From the NCBI GenBank assembly GCA_035267205.1, contig DATFLZ010000001.1:1-6885 (forward strand): a DNA stretch of 6,885 nt. The letters are read 5' to 3'. This document shows positions 1 through 5,405 of the stretch, piece after piece. Numbering within the stretch: the first letter of the stretch is position 1; each line of letters opens with the position of its first letter. The stretch is from CAXMST01 sp035267205 (GTDB taxonomy: Bacteria > Actinomycetota > Thermoleophilia > Solirubrobacterales > 70-9). The notes under the pieces are model-generated. The model made no database searches and was not told the DNA's origin. It was given only the letters and a program-made list of their open reading frames with translations. The position numbers and the translations under genes are program-made.

Positions 1-279
1 CTGGCGCTCCTGGAGCGCGCCCGCGTGCTCGTCTGCCTCGGCGGCTACGGCTGGGCGGCCGCGCTGACCGTGCTCGCCGAGGCCGGGCACGAGATCCCCA
101 GGCCCCGTCCAAAGTTCGGCCACGGCGCCGAGGCGACGGCAGGCCCCTACCGGCTGCTCGGCTGCTTCCACCCCTCCCAGCAGAACACCTTCACCGGGCG
201 GCTCACCGAGCCGATGACCGACGAGGTCTTCGCCCGCGCGCGGGAGCTGGCCGCCGCCGAGGGTTCCCAGAGCGGCTAG
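1..279 (+). CDS. Uracil-DNA glycosylase, family 5 (UdgB-like), C-terminal part
   Basis: The last 92 codons of a gene that begins before the window. The product would remove uracil (and probably other deaminated bases) from DNA, starting base-excision repair in the cytoplasm. The clearest mark is HPSQQNTFTGRLT at visible residues 57-69, with HPS followed by QQN, the second active-site motif of the family 5 (UDGb) enzymes of actinobacteria. Before it, the stretch LVCLGGYGWAAAL (10-22) fits the conserved core strand and helix. A GTG at position 25 is in frame but lies inside the domain, so it is not the real start. The gene ends at TAG 277-279, sharing CTAG with the stop of the convergent malic enzyme gene. 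Family 4 enzymes are the nearest alternative, but the QQNTFTGRLT extension favours family 5. Confidence 0.85.
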   Translation: MALLERARVLVCLGGYGWAAALTVLAEAGHEIPRPRPKFGHGAEATAGPYRLLGCFHPSQQNTFTGRLTEPMTDEVFARARELAAAEGSQSG

Positions 280-1610
280 AGGCCGGCGGGCGCCCGCTCG
301 GGCCGCGCGAGGCCCTCGCTGCGGGCGGCCTCCTCGACGGCCTCGGACACCGCCCGGTGGACCGAGAGGTCGAGCGCGTCGGGAACCAGCTCGCTCTCGC
401 TGGTCAGCCCGGCGATCGCGCGCGCGGCGGCGAGCTTCATCCCGGTGGAGATCTCGCTCGCCCCGGACGCGAGCGCGCCGCGGAAGATCCCGGGGAAGCC
501 GAGCACGTTGTTGACGCTGGTCCCGTCGGCGGCGAAGGCGGCCCCCGCGGCCAGCGCCTCATCCGGCCAGATCTCCGGGCTGGGGTTGGTCAGCGCGAAG
601 ATCACCGAGCCGTCGCGCACCATCTCCGGCTTGATCAGCCCCGAGACGCCGGTCGTCGCGACTACCAGGTCGGCCTCGCTCATGATCGTCTCGAAGTCGG
701 CGATCTCGACCCCGGCGGCGCGGGCGCGCTCGTGGGAGCGCTCGTCCGGATCGGAGGCGAGCACCCGCGCGGCGCCGCCGTCGACCATGGTGTCGGCGAT
801 CCCGAAGCCGGCCGCGCCGAGCCCGATCTGCCCCACCGTGGCCTCGTTGAAGTCGATTCCCACCTGCTCGCAGGCCGCGAGCGCCGCGGCGAGCGTCGCG
901 ACCCCGGTGCCGTGGACGTCGTCGTGCATCACCGGTTCCTCCAGGGCGTCGATCAGGCGCGCCTCGATCTCGAAGCAGTCGGGCACCCGGATGTCCTCGA
1001 GGTGGATCGCGCCGAACCCCGGCGAGATCCGGACCACGGTCTCGATGAACTCGTCGACGTCGTCGGTGTCGATCAGGATCGGCATCGCGCTGAGGCCGAC
1101 CATCTGGGAGTAGAACAGCGCCTTGCCCTCCATCACCGGCATCGACGCCACCGGCCCGATGTCACCGAGGCCGAGAACGCGCGTGCCGTTGGTGCAGATC
1201 GCGACCGTGCGGCCGATCATCGTGAAGCGGGAGGCCAGCGCGGGCTGCTCGGAGATCGCCGAGCAGACGCGGGCGACGCCCGGGGTGTAGACGTCGCGCA
1301 TGTGCTGGAGCGTCTCCATCGGGCGGAGCGCGCTGACCGCGAGCTTGCCGCCCTCGTGGGCGTTGACGGCCCGGTCGAAGAAGGAGAGCACCCGCACGCC
1401 CTCGAGCTCCTGGATGCAGTCGGCGACGCGGGCGGCGTTTGCGTAGTCGTCGACCTCGACCGTGATCTCGCGGACCGAGCGGTCGCGCCCCATGTTGATC
1501 GTGACGATGTCGCCGATCAGCCCGTCGCCCTCGGCGATCATCGTGCAGATCTTGGCGAGCTGGCCCCGGACGTGGGGCTGGTCGATGCGGAAGACGTAGT
1601 CGAGGGCCAT
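276..1610 (-). CDS. NAD(P)-dependent malic enzyme with N-terminal ACT domain
   Basis: A 444-aa cytoplasmic enzyme for oxidative decarboxylation of malate to pyruvate. Residues 1-80 look like an ACT domain (a small ligand-binding fold), so allosteric control by a small molecule is likely; the ligand cannot be read from sequence. The malic enzyme N-domain follows: VYTPGVA (107-113, catalytic Tyr108), EGKA (161-164, catalytic Lys163) and HLEDIRVPDCFEIE (203-216), with metal ligands Glu205 and Asp206. HDDVHGTGVA (229-238) supplies Asp231. The nucleotide-binding domain has GLGAAGFGIA (263-272) and an acid, Asp287, after the second strand, which suggests NAD over NADP. NPSPE (342-346) and SVNNVLGFPG (365-374) are also typical. 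The ATG start keeps the whole ACT domain. No Shine-Dalgarno is visible; a CATACT box lies 8 nt upstream, so the mRNA may be leaderless. Divergent from pgsA. Confidence 0.95.
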   Translation of the reverse strand: MALDYVFRIDQPHVRGQLAKICTMIAEGDGLIGDIVTINMGRDRSVREITVEVDDYANAARVADCIQELEGVRVLSFFDRAVNAHEGGKLAVSALRPMETLQHMRDVYTPGVARVCSAISEQPALASRFTMIGRTVAICTNGTRVLGLGDIGPVASMPVMEGKALFYSQMVGLSAMPILIDTDDVDEFIETVVRISPGFGAIHLEDIRVPDCFEIEARLIDALEEPVMHDDVHGTGVATLAAALAACEQVGIDFNEATVGQIGLGAAGFGIADTMVDGGAARVLASDPDERSHERARAAGVEIADFETIMSEADLVVATTGVSGLIKPEMVRDGSVIFALTNPSPEIWPDEALAAGAAFAADGTSVNNVLGFPGIFRGALASGASEISTGMKLAAARAIAGLTSESELVPDALDLSVHRAVSEAVEEAARSEGLARPERAPAGL

Positions 1611-1718
1611 CCGGCGGCAGTATGGAGGGAGCGGCGGCGCGGGCGCAGTCCGATTGAGGGGGCAGGTGGACGGAGCCGAGCCGGCGGAGGGCGGGCGCCT
1701 AGTATCGCGGGCTGACCC
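1611..1718. promoter_or_regulatory. Divergent promoter region, malic enzyme / pgsA
   Basis: This 108-bp gap lies between two genes that point away from each other, so it must hold both promoters unless transcripts enter from elsewhere. Toward the malic enzyme, CATACT (complement of 1619-1624) ends 8 nt before the ATG. Toward pgsA, TAGTAT (1700-1705) ends 13 nt before the GTG at 1719. I see no good -35 match for either, and no Shine-Dalgarno for either gene. The -10 boxes rest on sequence and spacing only. Confidence 0.4.
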
Positions 1719-2312
1719 GTGCCGCTGAACCTGCCCAACTCCCTGACCCTTCTGCGCATCCTCGCGGTCCCGGTTGTCGTCGTCTTCCTGCTCGGCGAGA
1801 TCCAGGACGGGGATGTGATCGCGGCGATCGTCTTCGCGCTGGCGGCCGCGACCGACGGCCTCGACGGCTACATCGCCAGACGGCGGGGGCAGATCACGAA
1901 CTTCGGCAAGCTGATGGACCCGCTGGCCGACAAGCTGCTGATCGTCGCCGCGCTGATCAGCCTCGTCTCGCTGGGCCGGCTCGAGGCGTGGATCGCGATG
2001 GTGATCATCGCCCGGGAGCTGGCCGTGACCGGGCTCCGCTCGGTGGCGGCGGAGCAGGGAGTCGTGATCGCCGCGAGCTGGCTGGGCAAGGTGAAGACGA
2101 CGCTGCAGATCGCCGCGATCTTCGCCCTGATCGCGGCCGATCCCTCGCCGCTCGGGGTCGACCTGTTGGTCTACGCGGCCGTCATCGTCACCCTCGTCTC
2201 AGGGGCGGACTACTTCCTCAGCCTCCGGCGGACGCTCGCCGATGCGGCGGCCGGCAAGGAGGGCTCGACCGCCGTCTCCGCGGATCGCGAGCCGACGACC
2301 GTCGAGCGGTAG
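1719..2312 (+). CDS. pgsA: CDP-diacylglycerol--glycerol-3-phosphate 3-phosphatidyltransferase
   Basis: A 197-aa integral membrane enzyme that transfers the phosphatidyl group from CDP-diacylglycerol to sn-glycerol 3-phosphate, the committed step to phosphatidylglycerol. The CDP-alcohol phosphotransferase signature is complete: Asp46, Asp49-Gly50, Ala53-Arg54, then eight residues to Gly63, then Asp67 and Asp71 (the metal- and CDP-binding acids). NLPNSLTLLRI at 4-14 is the usual start of PgsA proteins, and hydrophobic segments near 13-26, 32-45, 73-86, 90-98, 131-140 and 147-166 fit a polytopic protein. The start is GTG; nothing longer is possible without losing the canonical N-terminus. The polar tail after about 172 is variable in the family. 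Other CDP-alcohol transferases share the motif, but length and N-terminus favour PgsA. Confidence 0.92.
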   Translation: MPLNLPNSLTLLRILAVPVVVVFLLGEIQDGDVIAAIVFALAAATDGLDGYIARRRGQITNFGKLMDPLADKLLIVAALISLVSLGRLEAWIAMVIIARELAVTGLRSVAAEQGVVIAASWLGKVKTTLQIAAIFALIAADPSPLGVDLLVYAAVIVTLVSGADYFLSLRRTLADAAAGKEGSTAVSADREPTTVER

Positions 2313-2338
2313 GCCGTCCCCGGGGCCTGAGCCTCAGG
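2311..2338. terminator. Possible bidirectional terminator between pgsA and folE2
   Basis: The 21-bp convergent gap and its edges hold overlapping inverted repeats: AGGCC (2311-2315) with GGCCT (2324-2328), and CCTGA (2326-2330) with TCAGG (2334-2338) around a 3-nt loop. They cannot form together. There is no T-run on either side, so this would be an atypical GC-rich terminator at best. Confidence 0.3.
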
Positions 2339-3350
2339 TCGCCGCCGGGGCCTCGAGCCACTCGCGCATCGTCGTGTGGCGGCGGGAGTGCTCGCCGGCG
2401 TTGAGCTCGGCGAGGATCTCGTCGAGGCGGCCGGCCCGCTCGGCGACGACGTTGTGGCGGTGGATCGTCTCGAGGTTCTCCTGCCGGGCGAGGACGAAGC
2501 CCCCGTCCGCGAGCTCCGGATGGGCGGCGGCGACCTGCCGGACCATCTCCCGGACGCAGTCCTCGACGAAGCGGGGGTTGGCGTGCGCCTTCTCGACCAC
2601 GGCGCGCTCGTCGGAGCGTTTCATCAGCTCGTAGATCTCGGACGACATCGAGGTCTCGACGATGCGCAGCAGCTCGCGGGCGTCGAGATCGGCTGTGCGC
2701 CCCTCGGGGCAGCCGAGGTGGAGGGTCCCGATGCCGCGCTGATTGTGGGTCGCGACCGGCACCGCTTCGAGGATCTCGTCCACCTGCTCCGGCGAGTAGC
2801 CGAGCTCGGCGAGGGAGTCCCGGGCGCCCGCGGCGACCAGCTCCTGCGCGCACGGGCAGGCGGTCATGCCCTGGGCCTGCACCCCGGTCAGGGTGCGGGT
2901 GCCCCGCTCGGAGGCGACCGCGGTGCCGAACAGCGTGTAGATCTCCTGAGTCTCGTTGCCCGTCGCGGGGGTCGGCACGGTCTCGGGATAGCGCGCGGCG
3001 AGGGAGACCTCGGCCCGGTCGCCGTCCTGGCGATCGCGCACCCGCTCGGCGATCGCGGCGGCCAGGCGCTCGGCCTTGAGGCTCTCGCTGAGCACGACCT
3101 CGTCGATCGCCTCGTTGACGACCTCCTCGAACCGGGACATGTGGGCACCGGCCTGCCGCGGGTTGAGGTCCACGAAGCACTCCATCTGCGCGAAGAAGAG
3201 CTGGGGGCCGGCGCCGTCGGATCCGGCGTCGACGCGGATCACCTTCTCGACGCCGGTCACTCCGACCCGCGTCAGGCTGATCTCGGTTCGCGGCCTGCCG
3301 GCCTGAACGTCGGGAATGGCGGGCGTGAGTACTCCTGGAGGCCTGTTCAT
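2334..3350 (-). CDS. folE2: GTP cyclohydrolase I type 2 (FolE2/MptA family)
   Basis: A 338-aa cytoplasmic enzyme converting GTP to dihydroneopterin triphosphate, the first step of folate (and tetrahydropterin) synthesis. FolE2 is unrelated in sequence to FolE and is less strictly zinc-dependent; bacteria often keep it for zinc limitation or as their only cyclohydrolase. Diagnostic stretches in order: PDVQ (13-16), CFVDLNP then HMSRFEE (58-64, 70-76), GMTACPCAQE (161-170), THNQRG (201-206), ETSMSSEIYELMKRSDE (232-248) and NPRFVEDCVRE (258-268). The cysteines at 165/167, His202 and Glu238 are the likely metal or catalytic positions by family analogy. The ATG start places PDVQ close to the N-terminus, as expected. 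TAGCCT lies 10 nt before the ATG, with no Shine-Dalgarno. I see no zinc-responsive operator. Next to it on the other side is a broken gene, not a folate operon. Confidence 0.93.
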   Translation of the reverse strand: MNRPPGVLTPAIPDVQAGRPRTEISLTRVGVTGVEKVIRVDAGSDGAGPQLFFAQMECFVDLNPRQAGAHMSRFEEVVNEAIDEVVLSESLKAERLAAAIAERVRDRQDGDRAEVSLAARYPETVPTPATGNETQEIYTLFGTAVASERGTRTLTGVQAQGMTACPCAQELVAAGARDSLAELGYSPEQVDEILEAVPVATHNQRGIGTLHLGCPEGRTADLDARELLRIVETSMSSEIYELMKRSDERAVVEKAHANPRFVEDCVREMVRQVAAAHPELADGGFVLARQENLETIHRHNVVAERAGRLDEILAELNAGEHSRRHTTMREWLEAPAAT

Positions 3351-3360
3351 CGCCCAGCGA

Positions 3361-3366
3361 AGGCTA
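3361..3366 (-). promoter_or_regulatory. Putative -10 box of folE2
   Basis: The complement reads TAGCCT, ending 10 nt before the folE2 ATG. The same hexamer precedes the 119-aa gene further right. No -35 was recognised. It overlaps the region just before the sigma1.1-like remnant on the other strand. Confidence 0.35.
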
Positions 3367-3421
3367 ACGAGGCGCCGGGCTCGGCTCGGCTCCCTCCCGC
3401 GGCAGCCGCGCCTCGCGGGCG

Positions 3422-3589
3422 GTCGAGGAGATCGAGGAGCTCAAGGCCCTGGTCGCCTCGGGCCGGAAGCGGGGCTTCGTCACCTTCAGCCAGATCTCGG
3501 CCGCGCTGCGCGAGGTGGAGGTGACCTCCGAGCAGGTGCGGGACCTGCACGAGCACCTGCAGCGGGAGGACGTGATCGCCGTGCTCGAG
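3422..3589 (+). other. Sigma-70 region 1.1-like segment (rpoD 5' fragment)
   Basis: These 56 codons read VEEIEELKALVASGRKRG, FVTFSQISAALREVEVT and SEQVRDLHEHLQREDVIAVLE. The pattern (helix with ELKxLVxxGxxxG, then FVTFxQI, a short loop, then EQVxxLxxxLxxxxIxVLE) is that of region 1.1 of primary sigma factors, the N-terminal domain that keeps free sigma from binding DNA. The frame is open back to TAA 3365-3367 but offers no start codon before a CTG at 3449 inside the domain. No sigma regions 1.2-4 follow, so it cannot act as a sigma factor. It is joined in frame to the endonuclease remnant. Confidence 0.6.
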
Positions 3590-3984
3590 GCGCTCGAGTG
3601 GCTGCTCGGACAGGGCGCGACGGTGCTGGTCCCGTTCGGCCACAACCCCAACTTCGATCTCGTCGCGGAGCTCGGTGGCCAGCTCCTGAGGATTCAGGTG
3701 AAGGAGCACGCAGGAGGTGGTGACGCCGGACGGTCACAAGCGAGCCACCGTGTCGCTGGCCACGGCGGGTGGAAATCAGAGCTGGAGCGGCAAGCGAAAG
3801 CTCATCGATCCCTCAGCGATCGAGTACGTCTTTGCGCTCACCGGCGACGGCAGGCGCTGGTTCATTCCCGCCGGCGCTCTCGAAGCGCGAAGCGCGATCA
3901 CCCTCGGTGGACCCAAGTACGCCGAGTACGAGATCACCCGCGGTCGTCCGCTCGAGTCGTTCGTCTATCAGCGTGAATCGAAGC

Positions 3985-3990
3985 TAGACT
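3985..3990 (+). promoter_or_regulatory. Putative -10 box of tRNA-Tyr
   Basis: TAGACT ends 10 nt before the first base of mature tRNA-Tyr, good spacing for a short 5' leader. It lies inside the shifted reading frame of the endonuclease remnant. No clear -35 is seen. Confidence 0.4.
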
Positions 3991-4000
3991 GCGCGCCCGC

Positions 4001-4083
4001 GGGGGAGTATCCAAGCGGTCAACGGATGGCGGCTGTAAACCGTCCGGCTCAGTCCTTCGCAGGTTCGAATCCTGCCTCCCCCA
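4001..4083 (+). tRNA. tRNA-Tyr (anticodon GUA)
   Basis: A full cloverleaf folds. Acceptor GGGGGAG (4001-4007) pairs with CTCCCCC (4076-4082); D stem TCC/GGA (4010-4012, 4024-4026). Anticodon stem GGCGG/CCGTC (4028-4032, 4040-4044) has one G-T pair and the 7-nt loop CTGTAAA with anticodon GTA at 4035-4037. A long variable arm of 14 nt (4045-4058), expected for bacterial tRNA-Tyr, precedes the T arm GCAGG-TTCGAAT-CCTGC (4059-4075). The discriminator is A4083; CCA is not encoded. Confidence 0.97.
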
Positions 4084-4248
4084 TGGACCGCGGCGCTCCG
4101 ACACAGCTCAAGCCCACTCGCTACGAGCGCAAGTCGGGCCCGGGAGGCTTCTCGTCGAGCGCATCGGGCTTCCCGCGTGGGCGGTGGAGGACGGCGACGA
4201 CTCGTCCTAGCCGCAGCGGCCGTGCGGCCGCTATCGTGCTGCTCTCCC
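4084..4248 (+). other. Spacer between tRNA-Tyr and tRNA-Thr with an inverted repeat and a putative -10
   Basis: No gene is supported in these 165 bp. AGCGGCCG (4215-4222) and CGGCCGCT (4225-4232) form a perfect 8-bp inverted repeat around TG. It is followed directly by TATCGT (4232-4237), a possible -10 box 11 nt before tRNA-Thr. The repeat could be a tRNA-Tyr terminator (no T-run), a processing signal, or a site affecting the tRNA-Thr promoter. Confidence 0.35.
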
Positions 4249-4320
<72 letters not shown>

Positions 4321-4325
4321 TCTCC

Positions 4326-4358
4326 CGAAGGGCTCACACGCGCCTGCGCGTCCCTTCG
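4326..4358. terminator. Two-tier hairpin, likely terminator shared by tRNA-Thr and vapC
   Basis: Outer stem CGAAGGG (4326-4332) pairs perfectly with CCCTTCG (4352-4358). After a 5-nt bulge on the left, inner stem ACGCG (4338-4342) pairs with CGCGT (4347-4351) around the loop CCTG. It begins 5 nt after tRNA-Thr and lies 40 nt past the vapC stop on the other strand, so it suits bidirectional termination. It lacks a T-tract, which is common in high-GC actinobacteria. Confidence 0.55.
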
Positions 4359-4397
4359 ACGGGCAGATCCTCAGGCGACATCCGGAGCGCGCGGCCC

Positions 4398-4808
4398 TCA
4401 GTCGCCAATCAGCTCGGCGCTGGCGTGGGCGGAAGCCATCCCCGAATCGGTGGTGATCAGCGGGGAGTCTTCGAGCTGACTCGCCAGCTCGACGTAGAGA
4501 GCATCGACGAGTCGGAGGTTGTGCCGGCGCTCCCAGGCGCCGGAGAGCAGCGGTGCAAGAGGCCGACGCTCGAGCGGCGCCCCGGCAAGCAGCTCGAGGC
4601 GCTCTTCGACCTCGGGCTCGGTCACCCTGCCCGCCCGTTGCAGTCGCCCAAGCGCCGAGAGGACCTCAGCGTCGATGTGGGCGGGGGCGAGCAGCCGCTC
4701 ATCGCTCAGCCGCTGCTGCACCGCCTCCGCGAGCTCGGTGCCGCAGAGCAGATCGACGATCGCAGAGGCGTCGACGACGATGCCGCGAGCGGGGTCGGGG
4801 TCGGCCAC
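4398..4808 (-). CDS. vapC: VapC-family toxin, PIN-domain ribonuclease
   Basis: A 136-aa PIN-domain protein, the toxin of a type II toxin-antitoxin pair. VapC toxins are Mg2+-dependent ribonucleases that cut specific sites, often in tRNA or rRNA, and are blocked by their antitoxin. The acidic active site is complete: Asp13 in IVVDASAIVDLL, Glu48 in HIDAEVLSALGRL, Asp102 in RLVDALYVELA and Asp121 in LITTDSGMA. Length is normal for VapC. The start is GTG, only 3 nt after the antitoxin TGA, with no separate ribosome site, so translational coupling is likely. A start at one of the Val codons 11-12 is less likely because it would cut the first strand. Its target cannot be read from sequence. Confidence 0.9.
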   Translation of the reverse strand: MADPDPARGIVVDASAIVDLLCGTELAEAVQQRLSDERLLAPAHIDAEVLSALGRLQRAGRVTEPEVEERLELLAGAPLERRPLAPLLSGAWERRHNLRLVDALYVELASQLEDSPLITTDSGMASAHASAELIGD

Positions 4809-4811
4809 CGC

Positions 4812-5033
4812 TCAGGCGCCGAGCTCGGCGCGAGCGTCTTCGACCGCCGCCAGTGCCTGATCATGGCCAGCCTCGGTGGGTGGCAGCGAAGAGACCTGAC
4901 GAAGCCAGCGGGTCGCCCCCGCCGCTGCGAGCTCTGCCCGCACCGCTTCCTGGGTGATGCGGGAGACGTTGAGCTCGGCACGCCTGACCTCGTCGGCGAG
5001 GTCGTCGGGCAGGTACACGTTCACGCTTGCCAT
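4812..5033 (-). CDS. vapB: VapB-type antitoxin, ribbon-helix-helix
   Basis: A 73-aa antitoxin partner of the PIN toxin just downstream. Residues 1-37 (SVNVYLPDDLADEVRRAEL then NVSRITQEAVRAEL) match the ribbon-helix-helix pattern of a short DNA-binding strand followed by two helices, as in CcdA/VapB antitoxins. The acidic, Ala-rich C-terminus (about 45-73) would wrap the toxin. It acts as a dimer, neutralising VapC and repressing its own promoter. The ATG at 5031-5033 sits at the edge of a palindrome that covers the -10 box, which fits autoregulation. No Shine-Dalgarno is present, and the mRNA may be leaderless. First gene of a two-gene operon. VapB versus CcdA-like naming is uncertain; the toxin partner favours VapB. 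Confidence 0.85.
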   Translation of the reverse strand: MASVNVYLPDDLADEVRRAELNVSRITQEAVRAELAAAGATRWLRQVSSLPPTEAGHDQALAAVEDARAELGA

Positions 5034-5053
5034 ATGCGCATACTATACGCATA
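5033..5053 (-). promoter_or_regulatory. vapBC promoter and palindromic operator
   Basis: A 21-bp near-perfect palindrome: 10-bp arms around C5043 with one mismatched pair (C5039 opposite T5047, arms TATGCGCATA and TATACGCATA). Read on the gene's strand it contains TATAGT (complement of 5042-5047), a strong -10 box 8 nt before the vapB ATG. An antitoxin dimer bound here would block the polymerase directly. A lone TTATGCG copy of the half-site occurs at 5124-5130. Confidence 0.7.
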
Positions 5054-5232
5054 ACCGCCGAGTTGGCGGACGGCGAGCGCGCCTGCGCTTCGCGCAAGGC
5101 GGCAGCCTCGGGAACTAGCGCTCTTATGCGAAAGCGTGGGTCCGGCCGAGGGCGCCGACCGCGAGCCGGCAGCGGTTGCATAGAGGGAGCGTGACCATCC
5201 CGCCGATCGCGGCGAGGTTGCCTCGTCCAGTG

Positions 5233-5281
5233 GCCGAGCGGTCAATCTGCCCCGCCTGCCGGCCGAAAGTGACCGCTCGGC
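5233..5281. repeat. Perfect 12-bp inverted repeat with 25-nt spacer
   Basis: GCCGAGCGGTCA at 5233-5244 and its exact reverse complement at 5270-5281. The left arm resembles the D arm of tRNA-Leu/Ser, but no acceptor, anticodon or T arm surrounds it. As RNA it would form a stable stem with a GC-rich loop on either strand. Confidence 0.7.
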
Positions 5282-5294
5282 GCCGCGCCCGTCA

Positions 5295-5312
5295 GCGGTT
5301 CCGCGGAACCGC
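5295..5312. repeat. Perfect 18-bp palindrome
   Basis: GCGGTTCCGCGGAACCGC is identical to its own reverse complement. It lies in the middle of the repeat-rich spacer between the two toxin-antitoxin modules. It could be a dimeric protein-binding site or the base of a cruciform. It has no loop, so it would make a poor RNA terminator. Confidence 0.75.
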
Positions 5313-5350
5313 CCCAGATCTGGTGTCCCCGCTGCGGATAGCCGCTGCCC

Positions 5351-5368
5351 CTCCCTCACTGCAGGGAG
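5351..5368 (-). terminator. Possible terminator hairpin downstream of the RelE/ParE-type toxin
   Basis: CTCCCT and AGGGAG form a perfect 6-bp stem around a 6-nt loop, 37 nt past the toxin stop codon on the - strand. No T-run follows. The position suits a terminator, but the many other hairpins nearby make the choice uncertain. Confidence 0.3.
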
Positions 5369-5405
5369 CCCGGGCCGGCGTTCGTGTGTCTCAGCGCGAG
5401 ATCCG

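Larger units (their letters stand above)
3422..3999 (+). pseudogene. Broken PD-(D/E)xK endonuclease gene with sigma1.1-like 5' part, frameshifted
   Basis: A gene remnant readable only in two frames. From 3590 the first frame gives a nuclease-like stretch: a helix with LEWLLGQGATVLVPFG, then NPNFDLVAELGGQLLRIQVK. Asp at codon 3656, Gln at 3695 and Lys at 3701 fit the D...QxK active site of endonucleases linked to group I introns and tRNA genes (I-Ssp6803I type, PDDEXK_5); this assignment is from memory of the family. Family resemblance moves to the third frame just after that lysine, at about 3702-3716, and continues as TVSLATAGGNQSWSG, LTGDGRRWFIPAGALE and ITLGGPKYAEYEI. One base too many or two too few at GTGAAGGAGCACG explains it. 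Unshifted, the first frame stops at TGA 3974-3976. No ATG/GTG/TTG precedes the sigma-like part in frame; the first GTG is 3515. The shifted frame has no stop before tRNA-Tyr. A sequencing error or programmed frameshift cannot be excluded. Confidence 0.7.
5054..5405. other. Non-coding region dense in inverted repeats
   Basis: About 350 bp without a supportable gene. It contains hairpin CCGCC/GGCGG (5055-5059, 5065-5069) and an imperfect hairpin at 5081-5100. A perfect 12-bp inverted repeat GCCGAGCGGTCA/TGACCGCTCGGC (5233-5244, 5270-5281) has a 25-nt spacer. It is followed by a perfect 18-bp palindrome (5295-5312), a 10-bp palindrome CCAGATCTGG (5314-5323), GCGG/CCGC (5334-5337, 5342-5345) and CTCCCT/AGGGAG (5351-5356, 5363-5368). 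A 72-codon frame from GTG 5191 to 5409, behind GAGGGAG, has no recognisable protein features apart from one CPAC. Confidence 0.6.

Noticed and set aside
357..1715. Long + strand frame opposite the malic enzyme gene (452 codons)
   Set aside because: It mirrors a clear malic enzyme with all active-site motifs; its product is rich in Arg, Gly, Asp and His without domain patterns, as expected for an antisense frame in high-GC DNA.
2376..3524. Long + strand frame opposite folE2 (382 codons)
   Set aside because: FolE2 motifs on the - strand are unambiguous; the + product has no recognisable pattern.
5229..5281. tRNA-Leu/Ser-like D-arm sequence TGGCCGAGCGGT
   Set aside because: No acceptor stem, anticodon loop or T arm can be built around it; the resemblance is part of a 12-bp inverted repeat.
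5021..5359. 112-codon - strand frame across the vapB upstream region
   Set aside because: It overlaps the vapBC operator and has no start signal or protein-like composition.
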